Source: Kordiimonadaceae bacterium | GTDB taxonomy: Bacteria; Pseudomonadota; Alphaproteobacteria; Sphingomonadales; Emcibacteraceae | Direction of reading: 5' to 3' | DNA length: 49,272 bases | Assembly: GCA_018660225.1 (NCBI GenBank) | Contig: JABJKT010000186.1 | Span: 1-49,272, forward strand | Part shown: piece after piece, positions 1 to 7,250 of the stretch | Numbering within the stretch: the stretch's first letter is position 1 | How the letters are laid out: each line of letters opens with the position of its first letter | Translations under genes and position numbers: made by a program | The notes under the pieces: generated by a model | What the model saw: only the letters and a program-made list of their open reading frames with translations | The model's database searches: none | What the model was told of the DNA's origin: nothing

Positions 1-75
1 GGCTTATCGTTCGACTTGCATGTGTTAGGCATGCCGCCAGCGTTCGTTCTGAGCCAGGATCAAACTCTCAAGTTG
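1..75 (-). rRNA. rrs: 16S ribosomal RNA, 5' end (partial)
   Basis: The reverse complement of the first 75 bases reads as the start of a bacterial 16S rRNA. It includes the universal 27F primer site (AGAGTTTGATCCTGGCTCAG) followed by the usual AACGAACGCTGGCGGCATGC and ACACATGCAAGTCGAACG blocks. Aligning the 27F region with E. coli 16S places the mature 5' end near base 75. The gene runs off the left edge, so only its first 75 nucleotides are present. Transcription runs leftward, away from the putative origin near 42.4 kb, which is the usual co-directional arrangement for rRNA operons. Confidence 0.98.
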
Positions 76-342
76 ATCTGACTTAAAGTCACGCATTGCG
101 TATATGTTCTAAATCAAAGGTCTCTTTAATGAACTCAACACTGCAAAGTGCCAAGCTCAGAGCCCTGAAATATAAACAACGTAATGCTCAAAATAAACAT
201 CCGCTGCCTACATTTCTCTTTCTATCCAACAATGTCAAAGATCAATAAAAAACCAACACAATCTTCGCATCAAAAAAGGCATTTCCAACCCGTAAGCCGG
301 AAAAACCTTTAAGACACTAGATTATCGTGTCGGTGAAAGCGG
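76..342 (-). other. rRNA operon leader (untranslated)
   Basis: About 265 nucleotides lie between the proposed rrn promoter and the mature 16S 5' end. No coding sequence is seen. On the minus strand it includes a block at about 205-240 reading CTTTGACATTG then GATAGAAAGAGAAATG, similar from memory to alphaproteobacterial pre-rRNA leader and spacer segments that take part in processing stems or antitermination. I did not find a clear match to the E. coli boxA. The leader assignment follows from position; the subelements are inference. Confidence 0.6.
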
Positions 343-371
343 GTTATAAGGGGGTGAGGTAATGTTGTAAA
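343..371 (-). promoter_or_regulatory. Probable sigma-70 type promoter of the rRNA operon
   Basis: On the minus strand a -35 element TTTACA (371-366, five of six consensus bases) is separated by exactly 17 bp from a -10 element TATAAC (348-343, five of six). AT-rich sequence with A and T tracts lies just upstream (about 372-405), as expected for an UP element at a strong stable-RNA promoter. It is the best-scoring promoter I see upstream of 16S and would give a leader of about 260 nt. Confidence 0.6.
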
Positions 372-499
372 CACTTATTTTCACCCGGAGAGCATTTTTT
401 TCAAAAAAGCGCGGATCTGTGCGTTTTTTTATTTAAATTGCCCCCCTAAATTACCGACAATAAACCACTGCCAAAAGGGCACCCATACTATCATAAATG

Positions 500-531
500 A
501 AAAGGATGTTTCAATTTAACTTAAAACACCC
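500..531 (-). terminator. Probable intrinsic terminator between the CBS gene and the rRNA promoter
   Basis: Read on the minus strand, GGGTGTTT (531-524) pairs with AAACATCC (511-504) through eight base pairs including one G-T wobble, with a 12-nt loop, and is followed by TTTT (503-500). On the plus strand the same stem has one mismatch but is followed by six T (532-537), so it may act in both directions. With the hairpin at 591-614 it would isolate the rRNA promoter from upstream transcription. Confidence 0.45.
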
Positions 532-590
532 TTTTTTATAACTAATTTTATAGTTTAATTTCAGCGCCTTACGCTATGTTTTTCATATAT

Positions 591-614
591 AAAAAACGGC
601 TCTGTATATAGAGC
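591..614 (-). terminator. Probable intrinsic terminator of the CBS-domain gene
   Basis: About 40 nt downstream of the CBS gene stop codon, the minus strand reads GCTCT-ATATAC-AGAGC (614-599), then CG and a run of six T (596-591). The stem is only five base pairs, so efficiency may be modest, but position and T-run fit an intrinsic terminator. Confidence 0.5.
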
Positions 615-655
615 ATGTCAGCTAATTTAAAAGCGACTCATAAATAGCTTTAATT

Positions 656-1087
656 TTAAGTGGCAATATAGGCCTTTAGCGCCTCTGCTTCGGCCTCTGT
701 TTCAGACATACGTTCCTTGACCACATCACCAATAGAAATCATCCCAACAATGTTACCATCATCCCCAACAACGGGAAGATGGCGAATCCGCCGTGAGGTC
801 ATCACTTCCATAACCTGCTTAATGCTGTCTTCGGCTGTGCAGGTGTAAACGCCCGTGGTCATAAAATCCCCAACCTTTTTATCAAGCACATCACCGCCGA
901 GCTTAGCAATAGCAATAACAATGTCCCGCTCCGAAATAACCCCACACATTTTTCCACCCTCATCACAGGCCAGAATAGCACCAATTTTATTTTCCCGAAG
1001 TACCTTGGCCGTTTCGAGCATCGTACTATCAGGAGAAATAGAAATCACATCATGACCCTTACGGGCTAATATATTTTTTACATACAC
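656..1087 (-). CDS. CBS-domain pair protein
   Basis: A 143-residue soluble protein made almost entirely of two CBS domains in tandem (about residues 8-62 and 72-132). The second domain carries the typical TSRRIRHLPVV and GMISIGDVV segments, the first GVISERDIVIA. CBS pairs bind adenosine nucleotides such as AMP, ATP or SAM and act as energy or ligand sensors. No other domain is fused here, so the partner is unknown. The start is GTG at 1087, supported by an AAGGAG ribosome site seven bases upstream. The gene stands alone between a repeat-rich gap and the rRNA operon, with a terminator-like hairpin behind it. Stand-alone CBS-pair proteins of this size are common in alphaproteobacteria. The family call is firm; the function is not defined. 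Confidence 0.9.
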   Translation of the reverse strand: MYVKNILARKGHDVISISPDSTMLETAKVLRENKIGAILACDEGGKMCGVISERDIVIAIAKLGGDVLDKKVGDFMTTGVYTCTAEDSIKQVMEVMTSRRIRHLPVVGDDGNIVGMISIGDVVKERMSETEAEAEALKAYIAT

Positions 1088-1125
1088 TGGTGGGCTCCTT
1101 TTTATTGTTCGTTTTATAGGTATGG

Positions 1126-1339
1126 ATGAAGGTTAGCATATTTGGGGCCGCTGGAGGAAATAGTTTTTTTGAAGAGGCGCCCAAGACCACACAAAACTTC
1201 CCCCCATTTATGATCCCCGAGGGGGGGGGGGACCGCGAGGCCGGGGGAAGCTCAAGTAGTGAGCGCGGCGCAGCGAGCGATAGTTCCCCCCCCCTAAATA
1301 AAAGAGCAAAGCCACAAAAGAGCTATTGCCATTTATGAT
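1126..1339. repeat. GC-rich low-complexity intergenic block
   Basis: This stretch has C runs near 1200 and 1285, a run of about a dozen G near 1220 and a GC-rich core. GGGGGAA near 1244-1250 can pair with TTCCCCC near 1282-1288, which would form a large stem-loop enclosing a GAGCGCGGCGC-type core. Reading frames across it are repetitive and resemble no protein, so I do not annotate a gene. Composition differs sharply from the AT-rich sequence around it, and it abuts the palindromic repeat copy at 1340-1447. It is probably part of the same intergenic repeat family. Confidence 0.5.
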
Positions 1340-1447
1340 CCAATCCGAAGCCCGCCTAAAGGGCTGAGGCAAGGGCGACCGCCCGCCCGAGCTAATGCGA
1401 GGTGGGGGGGCGCGCGAGCGCGGGGGGCGAGCCCCCCATTGAATAAA
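1340..1447 (+). repeat. GC-rich palindromic repeat, copy A
   Basis: About 108 bp that recur in inverted orientation at 2568-2670 with roughly 90 percent identity by eye, one short gap and a few substitutions. Shared landmarks are CCAATCCGA at one end, GGCTGAGGCAAGGGCGACC in the middle, ATGCGAGGTGGGGGG, and a terminal hairpin GGGGGG-CGAG-CCCCCC (1422-1437) followed by ATT and an AT-rich flank. Several short palindromes are nested inside (GCCC..GGGC, GCGCGAGCGC). No open reading frame is convincing. The structure resembles dispersed intergenic palindromic elements rather than an insertion sequence, since no transposase is present. Confidence 0.8.
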
Positions 1448-1553
1448 TAACCTTAATTTTCAGGATGACTATTTCCGCAGAGGGGGGAATAATTAAGTAA
1501 ACTGTCACCGTAATTTAACTTAAACAATCAAATTGGTCAAAACGGGTATCAGC

Positions 1554-1585
1554 GAGAGTCTGCTTTCGGCCAAAAGCGGACTCTC
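1554..1585. repeat. Strong 13-bp hairpin downstream of the DUF6090-like gene
   Basis: GAGAGTCTGCTTT (1554-1566) and AAAGCGGACTCTC (1573-1585) form a 13-bp stem with a single G-T wobble around the loop CGGCCA. It lies 17 nt beyond the stop codon of the minus-strand gene at 1603. There is no T-run directly after the stem on either strand, so a classic intrinsic terminator is not supported; a 3'-end stabilising hairpin is possible. From memory, hairpins with this CTGCTTTCGGCC-AAAAGCGGAC core occur as dispersed intergenic repeats in many proteobacteria; I could not check this. Confidence 0.6.
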
Positions 1586-1602
1586 AATAAAGCAACGAAG
1601 TA

Positions 1603-2328
1603 TCATTCAAATGATACCTCCTCGATTTCTTTTCCGGCTTGGTAATCCTTCAAGATGGGTAATAATCGACTGTTGTGCTCAATTACCCTGTCATTTCTAT
1701 TTCTATAACCCAAGAGGGCGCGAATACCATTGGCTACGGCAGCGCGAAAAAACTCATCTGTCTTTAATTTTTCAAAATCATAATGGATCAAGCCATCATT
1801 ATCATTAATTCGTCCAACAGACATTCTCAGTTTCATATAATCATTGGAAGCGCGTACGCCGTCCTCATTATGTTGCCTCACCGATTTACTGCTATTAAGG
1901 ACCGCCAGGAAGTTTTCAATTGTCCTGCGCAAACTTGCTCCCAACACCTGATCAAGATTACCGTTTAAAAAAGAGCCCAGATAATTATCTAAGCCATTAA
2001 ACTGATTTATTTCTCTAATAGCTTGCTCAAATGCTTCGCGCTGTTCTGGATGTAAAGTATCCTGATCAAGCATTTTTAACGCATCCCTGGCTCGAATAAT
2101 CCGAATATTATAAAAATCATCCATGCGCTCAAGATAGGCGAGATTATTTTCCACGTCAGTGATCAAATAACCGACAAAACGTTGCTCAGTTTCTTCCGCC
2201 CGTTTCCCGTCATACCAAGACTGCACCTGAAGACCGAGGAAGATACCAATTACAACAATCAGTATTTCAGTAACGATCTGAGACCAGTTCTGATGGCGAA
2301 TGGCTGATGCTATACGTTGAAGTATCAT
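1603..2328 (-). CDS. DUF6090-like membrane-anchored protein of unknown function
   Basis: A 241-residue protein with a short basic N-terminus carrying RHQNWSQ, then one hydrophobic segment (about residues 20-36, ILIVVIGIFLGLQVQSW) and a long, charged, probably helical remainder. This matches the layout I recall for DUF6090-type proteins, which are uncharacterised single-span proteins often found as tandem paralogues. The segment after the anchor (WYDGKRAEETEQRFV) begins a predicted coiled-coil-like region. A truncated second copy of the first 55 codons lies immediately upstream (2354-2536), and GC-rich inverted repeats bracket both. The start ATG at 2328 is aligned with the conserved N-terminus. 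A strong hairpin lies behind the stop. The family assignment is from memory; function is unknown. Confidence 0.7.
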   Translation of the reverse strand: MILQRIASAIRHQNWSQIVTEILIVVIGIFLGLQVQSWYDGKRAEETEQRFVGYLITDVENNLAYLERMDDFYNIRIIRARDALKMLDQDTLHPEQREAFEQAIREINQFNGLDNYLGSFLNGNLDQVLGASLRRTIENFLAVLNSSKSVRQHNEDGVRASNDYMKLRMSVGRINDNDGLIHYDFEKLKTDEFFRAAVANGIRALLGYRNRNDRVIEHNSRLLPILKDYQAGKEIEEVSFE

Positions 2329-2353
2329 TCGTTTATCCCTTTTATTGGAGAGC

Positions 2354-2536
2354 CTACCTTATAGTGATAACCTCGTCATGAAGCTGATTGAGATAAGTTT
2401 CTTCTAATGCTCGCTCAGATCGAGCCTCATACCAAGCTTGCACTTGTAAACCAAGAAATATACCAACAATCACAATTAGTATTTCAGCAATGATCTGAGA
2501 CCACTTCTGATGGCGGATGGCGTTTAGGAGTAACGT
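2354..2536 (-). pseudogene. Truncated 5' copy of the DUF6090-like gene
   Basis: Minus-strand translation from about 2536 down to the stop TAG at 2354-2356 gives a peptide closely matching the first part of the neighbouring intact protein: it contains AIRHQKWSQI, then EILIVIVGIFLGLQVQAWY, against AIRHQNWSQI and EILIVVIGIFLGLQVQSWY. It then diverges (EARSERALEETYLNQLHDEV) and stops after about 60 codons. No ATG or GTG start remains: the frame runs upstream into a stop at about 2550, next to repeat copy B. This looks like a decayed tandem paralogue that lost its start and most of its 3' portion. Expression as a short membrane peptide cannot be excluded but has no start-site support. Confidence 0.7.
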
Positions 2537-2567
2537 TGGGAAGGCTTGTTATGTAGCTTTGCTTTTT

Positions 2568-2670
2568 TATTTAATGGGGGGCTCGCCCCCCGCGCTCGCG
2601 CGCTTCCCCCCACCTCGCATGTGCTCGGGCGGGTGGTCGCCCTTGCCTCAGCCTTGCGGCCTCGGATTGG
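2568..2670 (-). repeat. GC-rich palindromic repeat, copy B (inverted relative to A)
   Basis: The reverse complement of this segment aligns with 1340-1447 at about 90 percent identity, including the terminal GGGGGG-CGAG-CCCCCC hairpin (2576-2591 here) and the CCAATCCGA end. Copies A and B face each other across about 1.1 kb that holds the DUF6090-like gene and its truncated paralogue. The sequence continues beyond 2670 into GGGCATGATTGGGTAGTTGGTGAGG, which is shared with copy C at 3671-3715 but not with A. The plus-strand open frame through here is a by-product of the repeat and is not annotated. Confidence 0.8.
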
Positions 2671-2756
2671 GGCATGATTGGGTAGTTGGTGAGGGGGCAG
2701 GAAATCACGTACTTTTGATCACGTGTACCCCACCCCTTGAGCCTATCTGTCTAAGC

Positions 2757-3143
2757 TCACATAGGTGGTGCAATAAGCATACCGAGTGGGGCCATTGGGG
2801 ACAGTGGGATATATTCATCTATAATTAAATCTCTACTTGCAAAGGGAAGCGTATGGATCGCTGTTTTTGCTTCTTCTACGCTTTTGGCATTTAAAACAAA
2901 CACTACGCCGCCGCCATCGCCACGAAAACACCACTGCGAGATCATGCCGGCGAGGTATAACTTAACAGTGTCACGAACTTCATTTTGCATCATTTCCCCG
3001 AAATTCTCTAATTCACGCGCCTCTGGTTTAAACATTACGGTAACGAGGATGTTGGTGGTTGGTAATTCCTGTGACGGGGCTTGCGCAAAAACCTGTGTTG
3101 TAGCGAAAGCGAACAGGAGGGTCGTTAAGAGTAATTTTTTCAT
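2757..3143 (-). CDS. Exported YciI-like (dimeric alpha/beta barrel) protein
   Basis: A 128-residue protein with a clear Sec signal peptide: MKK, a hydrophobic core LLLTTLLFAFATT and an AxA-type site (VFAQA, cleavage about residue 21). The mature part of about 108 residues, with ILVTVMFKPEA..., a central helix and VVFVLNAKSVEEAKTAIHTLPFAS, resembles YciI / muconolactone-isomerase-like ferredoxin folds, where the segment before EEA is the second strand. Those families are usually cytoplasmic, so export is unusual. The gene is divergent from an HxlR regulator at 3214 with 70 bp between starts, suggesting that the regulator controls it. The catalytic role and substrate are not evident, and the family call rests on pattern rather than a specific motif. 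Confidence 0.6.
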   Translation of the reverse strand: MKKLLLTTLLFAFATTQVFAQAPSQELPTTNILVTVMFKPEARELENFGEMMQNEVRDTVKLYLAGMISQWCFRGDGGGVVFVLNAKSVEEAKTAIHTLPFASRDLIIDEYIPLSPMAPLGMLIAPPM

Positions 3144-3213
3144 TATTGGATACCTTTATTATAAGATTTCATGTTTACTTGCTTTTTGCAAGGAAAATAT
3201 TTAAGTTGGTTTT

Positions 3214-3627
3214 ATGACTAAAAAAACACATTCAAATTGTCCGGTTTATTACGCACTAGATTTCATTGGCGACAAATGGAGTTTGATAATACTCAGGGAT
3301 ATAATGTTAGAAGAAAAAAAATTCTTCCTCGATTTTATTGGCTCTCACGAAGGGATCGCAACGAACATACTGACCAATAGATTGGCTAACCTCGAAAGCG
3401 ATGGCTTCATTAATAAAATAAGAGACACGGCCGATAAAAAAAGGTTTGTTTATAGCCCAACTAAAAAGGGACTTGATATATTGCCGGTGATTATTGCAAT
3501 GATTACGTGGAGTTCAAAATATATTGCCAAAGGCTCCCCGGCGTCAAATTTTATGGCTATGGTAAATGATGATCCTGTGAAATTCGAAAAAGATATCTGC
3601 GCTAAATTTTCCAATCAAACCGAATAA
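3214..3627 (+). CDS. HxlR-family winged-helix transcriptional regulator
   Basis: A 137-residue protein with the HxlR signature: an N-terminal cysteine (NCPV, residue 9), then DFIGDKWSLIILRDIML, the recognition-helix region GIATNILTNRLANLESDGFI and the wing RFVYSPTKKGLDILPVI. HxlR proteins are small dimeric DNA-binding regulators, often sensing redox or electrophiles through the N-terminal cysteine. It is divergently transcribed from the exported YciI-like gene, the typical arrangement for a regulator and its target, so autoregulation and control of that neighbour are inferred. The C-terminal 35 residues are less typical. Length is normal for the family. Confidence 0.9.
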   Translation: MTKKTHSNCPVYYALDFIGDKWSLIILRDIMLEEKKFFLDFIGSHEGIATNILTNRLANLESDGFINKIRDTADKKRFVYSPTKKGLDILPVIIAMITWSSKYIAKGSPASNFMAMVNDDPVKFEKDICAKFSNQTE

Positions 3628-3670
3628 CATCTTGAATAACGATCAAAAAGGCTTAGCGCGGTCCCAATAT

Positions 3671-3715
3671 GGGCTCCGGATTGGGAGGATTATTGGGTAG
3701 GGTTTGTTGGTGAGG
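3671..3715 (+). repeat. Partial, diverged repeat copy C
   Basis: This segment, downstream of the HxlR gene, shares with the outer part of copy B (2658-2697, same orientation) the blocks CGGATTGGG, ATTGGGTAG and TTGGTGAGG, with small insertions between them. The GC-rich hairpin half of the element is missing. It indicates a third, decayed member of the same intergenic repeat family within 2.4 kb. Confidence 0.5.
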
Positions 3716-3728
3716 TTTAGTCTGCCCC

Positions 3729-6308
3729 TTACACACTCATCTCTATATCGCTCACTCCAGCCGTTACCTTGACCGTGTCGCCGTCCTTGACTTCCCCGCC
3801 TAGGATCATGTTGGCTAGGCCGTTTTGGATTTTTTGTTGGATGATGCGTTTTAGGGGTCTTGCGCCGTAGACCGGATCATAACCAGCATGGGATAGCCAG
3901 TCTTTGGCGCTCTGGTCCAGATCAAGAGTGATTTTTCTGTCGGACAGGCGTTTTTCCAAGCCGGAGAGTTGAATATCGACAATTGCATGCATATGTTTTT
4001 CGGCCAGGCGGTGAAACAGGGTTATTTCATCGAGGCGGTTGATAAATTCTGGTCTAAACGACGCGCGAACCACATCCATTACGTCGCCCCGGACACTATC
4101 CACATCATCATCCGCACCAAGAGCGGCGAGGATATCGCTGCCGAGGTTACTGGTAAGAATGATAAGGGTGTTGCTGAAATCGACTGTACGGCCCTGACCG
4201 TCGGTTAAGCGGCCATCATCAAGAACCTGAAGCAGGACATTAAACACATCATTATGGGCTTTTTCCACTTCATCAAACAGCACGACCTGATAAGGGCGTC
4301 TGCGTACGGCTTCGGTTAAGACGCCGCCTTCTTCGTAGCCGACATAGCCGGGAGGGGCGCCGATCAAACGAGCCACCGCATGTTTTTCCATAAATTCCGA
4401 CATATCAATGCGGACCATGGCGCTTTCATCATCAAACAGATATTCGGCGAGGGCTTTGGTCAGTTCGGTTTTACCGACACCGGTCGGGCCGAGAAACAAG
4501 AACGAGCCAATGGGGCGGTTTTCTTCAGAAAGACCGGCGCGAGCACGGCGCACGGCGGCGGCAACTGCACCGACCGCTTCATCCTGACCGATCACACGCC
4601 TGGCAATATTTTCTTCCATGGAGAGCAGCTTTTCACGCTCCCCTTCAAGCATTTTATCGATCGGGATGCCGGTCCAGCGGCTAATGACTGAGGCGATATC
4701 ATCATCGCTTACTTCTTCTTTCAGTAGGTGATTTTCACCGTCGTCTTTATTTTTGGCTTGCTCGAGCTTTTCTTCCAGCACAGGAATCTCCCCGTAAGTG
4801 AGCTCCCCAGCGCGGGCAAGGTCGCCGCGGCGCTGGGCCTGTTCTAACTCCACACGAGCGGCTTCAAGAAGCTCTTTAATTTTCTGGTCGCCAGAAATTC
4901 TGTCTTTTTCCATTTGCCACTGGGCGGTTAAGGTGGACGAGCTTTGCTCAAGTTCGCTCAGTTCTTTTTCAAGATTTTTAAGACGGTCTTTTGACGCGTC
5001 GTCTTTTTCTTTCTTAAGCGCTTCACGTTCAATTTTAAGCTGGATGATGCGGCGGTCAAGCTCATCAAGCTCACTTGGTTTACTGTCCACTTCCATTTTA
5101 ATTTTGGCCGCCGCCTCGTCCATTAAATCAATGGCTTTATCGGGCAGGAAGCGATCATTGATATAACGGTTGGACAGGGTCGCCGCGGCGACGAGGGCGC
5201 TATCCTTGATCCTTATGCCGTGGTGAAGTTCATATTTTTCCTTTAGGCCGCGAAGGATAGAGATGGTGTCGGCGACGGTGGGCTCGCCGATCAGAACCGG
5301 CTGAAAACGCCGCTCTAATGCTGCGTCCTTTTCAATATATTTTCTATATTCGTTAAGCGTGGTGGCGCCGATACAGTGAAGGTCGCCGCGGGCTAAGGCC
5401 GGCTTCAGTAAGTTTGACGCGTCCATTGATCCTTCGGAAGCGCCCGCGCCAACAATTGTATGAAGCTCATCGATGAAAAGGACCACTTCGCCCTCTGCAG
5501 CGGAAACTTCCTGCAGCACTGCTTTAAGACGTTCTTCAAATTCACCGCGGTATTTAGCGCCAGCAACAAGCGCGCCCATATCAAGGGACATGATGCGTTT
5601 TTGACTAAGGCTATCGGGGACATCGCCATTTGTTATGCGAAGTGCGAGGCCTTCGGCGATGGCGGTTTTACCAACGCCGGGTTCACCGATTAACACCGGG
5701 TTATTTTTCGTGCGACGCGAGAGAACCTGAATGGTGCGGCGAATTTCTTCGTCGCGGCCAATGACGGGGTCAAGTTTTCCGTCTCTAGCGGCCTGTGTCA
5801 GGTCACGGGAATATTTCTTTAGCGCGTCGTAGCTGTCTTCGGCGGAAGGGGAGTTTGCCGCGCGGCCTTTACGGATTTCATTAATGGCCGCGTTTAGGTT
5901 TTGTGCCGTAAGACCAGCTTTTTTAAGGATGCTGGCTGATTTACTGCCCGTGAGTAGCGTTAAGGCTAGAAGTAACCGCTCTGCGGTGACATATTCATCA
6001 CTAGCTTTTTTAGCGAGCGCCTCAGCGCTTTCAAAGAGCTTGGCGGTGCTTGTGTCCATATAAAGCTGGCCAGCGCCGCTGCCTTCTACTTTGGGATAGC
6101 CCGCTATTTCTTTTTCAACATTGATCAGTGCCGTTCCCGCGTCAGCACCGGCTGCTTTCATCAAATTGGCACACAGGCCCTCAACGTCATCAAGGAGAAT
6201 TTTTAGGATATGCTCAGGAGTGAACCTCTGATGGTTCTCACGTATGGCAAGGCCTTGGGCCGATTGGATGAAGCCCTTTGTTCTGTCGGTAAATTTCTCA
6301 AAATCCAT
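3729..6308 (-). CDS. clpB: ClpB disaggregase (Hsp100 AAA+ chaperone)
   Basis: Hexameric ATP-driven disaggregase that works with DnaK/DnaJ/GrpE to pull proteins out of aggregates in the cytosol. From the chosen start the protein has 859 residues, a normal ClpB length. Order: Clp N-domain (about 1-145), first AAA+ module with Walker A GEPGVGKT (about 208-215) and Walker B LFIDELH, a coiled-coil middle domain (about 400-525, rich in K, E and L), a second AAA+ module with GPTGVGKT and [11 protein letters not shown], and the C-terminal domain with YGARPLKR. The open frame extends six codons further to a TTG at 6326, but the ATG at 6308 gives the family N-terminus ([18 protein letters not shown]) and follows a CGGAG. 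A hairpin with a possible heat-shock promoter precedes it. Confidence 0.97.
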   Translation of the reverse strand: MDFEKFTDRTKGFIQSAQGLAIRENHQRFTPEHILKILLDDVEGLCANLMKAAGADAGTALINVEKEIAGYPKVEGSGAGQLYMDTSTAKLFESAEALAKKASDEYVTAERLLLALTLLTGSKSASILKKAGLTAQNLNAAINEIRKGRAANSPSAEDSYDALKKYSRDLTQAARDGKLDPVIGRDEEIRRTIQVLSRRTKNNPVLIGEPGVGKTAIAEGLALRITNGDVPDSLSQKRIMSLDMGALVAGAKYRGEFEERLKAVLQEVSAAEGEVVLFIDELHTIVGAGASEGSMDASNLLKPALARGDLHCIGATTLNEYRKYIEKDAALERRFQPVLIGEPTVADTISILRGLKEKYELHHGIRIKDSALVAAATLSNRYINDRFLPDKAIDLMDEAAAKIKMEVDSKPSELDELDRRIIQLKIEREALKKEKDDASKDRLKNLEKELSELEQSSSTLTAQWQMEKDRISGDQKIKELLEAARVELEQAQRRGDLARAGELTYGEIPVLEEKLEQAKNKDDGENHLLKEEVSDDDIASVISRWTGIPIDKMLEGEREKLLSMEENIARRVIGQDEAVGAVAAAVRRARAGLSEENRPIGSFLFLGPTGVGKTELTKALAEYLFDDESAMVRIDMSEFMEKHAVARLIGAPPGYVGYEEGGVLTEAVRRRPYQVVLFDEVEKAHNDVFNVLLQVLDDGRLTDGQGRTVDFSNTLIILTSNLGSDILAALGADDDVDSVRGDVMDVVRASFRPEFINRLDEITLFHRLAEKHMHAIVDIQLSGLEKRLSDRKITLDLDQSAKDWLSHAGYDPVYGARPLKRIIQQKIQNGLANMILGGEVKDGDTVKVTAGVSDIEMSV

Positions 6309-6348
6309 GGGATTAAAACTCCGCAAAAAATACTAAAATCATTTAATT

Positions 6349-6386
6349 ATAAACAACATATAGTGTGGCATTTTCGCCACACAAGG
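6349..6386 (-). promoter_or_regulatory. Hairpin and possible heat-shock promoter upstream of clpB
   Basis: GTGTGGC (6363-6369) and GCCACAC (6376-6382) form a perfect 7-bp stem with a 6-nt loop between the DUF4167 gene and clpB. On the minus strand the same sequence reads CTTGTGT, 13 bp, CACTATAT, resembling a sigma-32 promoter (CTTG -35 and CCCCATnT-like -10). ClpB genes are commonly sigma-32 controlled. The hairpin could instead attenuate or end the DUF4167 transcript, although no strong T-run follows it. Both readings are inference from a weak match. Confidence 0.35.
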
Positions 6387-6428
6387 GGTGCGGCTGAATT
6401 ATAATTCAACGAAGAATATAAAGAAATG

Positions 6429-7043
6429 TTATTCGGCGACGTCTTCTTTAACTTTTCTGGGTTTTCTTGTTCTTTTAGGCTTTGGTGTTTCCGCCGCAGC
6501 CTCTAACGGTAATTCAGGGGACTGCTCAGCAGGCTTCTTTTTGGCCCTTGGTGATTTTTTAGGTTTTTCTTCCGCTTGTTCTTGCTTATCTTCACCTTCA
6601 TCTTTTTCTTCAGCGGTCGCGCTGCCCTCTTCAACTATTGCAACAATATTTGACTGGTTTTCAGCGTTTTCCTGCCTTTTGCGTTCTTGTTCATTTTCGC
6701 GCTCCGCGGCTTGCGCGGCTTCTGCGGCAGCAAATTCGGCATAAAGGGTATAAAAGTGATGGGCATACTGGCCGTAGGCTTCGGACAGCGTGCGGTCCTT
6801 GGTTCGGCAGTCAACGGCAAGGGACTTATATTGATCATAAAGCTGCTTCACATTACCGCGCAGCTTGCCGGCTGGACCATGACTGTCCACCTGACGCGTC
6901 GCGGTGAGCGGCTGCTGGGGCTGCTTACGTGAAGGACCTTTACGGCCGGTATTACGACCGCCCTGATTCCTGTTGCGGTTATTTTGTTTATTGCTATGTC
7001 GGCCCGGACGGTTATTTTGCCGGGAATTTTGATTTGAGCTCAT
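6429..7043 (-). CDS. DUF4167 domain-containing protein
   Basis: A 204-residue alphaproteobacterial protein with an N-terminal, very basic, Asn/Arg/Gly/Gln-rich disordered part (about 1-50: RQNNRPGRHSNKQNNRNRN and similar), a conserved core (about 50-115) with GPAGKLRGNVKQLYDQYKSLA and AYGQYAHHFYTLYAEF, and a long acidic-then-basic low-complexity tail ending in KPKRTRKPRKVK. That core is the DUF4167 signature. The family is usually found, as here, between prmC/prfA and clpB. The composition suggests an RNA-binding or ribosome-associated role, but that is inference; no function is established that I know of. Confidence 0.88.
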   Translation of the reverse strand: MSSNQNSRQNNRPGRHSNKQNNRNRNQGGRNTGRKGPSRKQPQQPLTATRQVDSHGPAGKLRGNVKQLYDQYKSLAVDCRTKDRTLSEAYGQYAHHFYTLYAEFAAAEAAQAAERENEQERKRQENAENQSNIVAIVEEGSATAEEKDEGEDKQEQAEEKPKKSPRAKKKPAEQSPELPLEAAAETPKPKRTRKPRKVKEDVAE

Positions 7044-7250
7044 TAAATATCTTATACATTAGTGGGGCTATCAGTCAGCAGAAGACCATAAGATCATATC
7101 TGCGCGAAGCACGGTTATATTTTATGAATTTTGGAGTTTATTACTGAATTTTTCATCCAGTACCCACGCAATCTTTTTGCGTAAGCTGACTTTACCCTGC
7201 AAAATCTTAAATGCCAAGGGACTTTTTCTTTTTTATCACCAAAATTTTCA

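Noticed and set aside
1126-1338. Plus-strand 70-codon open frame upstream of repeat A
   Set aside because: It is made of homopolymer and repeat sequence, has no ribosome site or recognisable protein features.
1190-1447. CRISPR-like or tandem array
   Set aside because: No regularly spaced identical direct repeats exist. The palindromes are nested and unequal.
1340-2670. Insertion sequence with terminal inverted repeats
   Set aside because: No transposase is encoded between the repeats and no target duplication is visible, so it is called a repeat pair only.
2517-2828. Plus-strand 103-codon open frame across repeat B
   Set aside because: It crosses the inverted repeat and the end of the YciI-like gene, and its residues only reflect the GC-rich repeat.
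6309-6326. Upstream TTG start of clpB
   Set aside because: The ATG at 6308 gives the usual ClpB N-terminus and the extra six codons have no family match.
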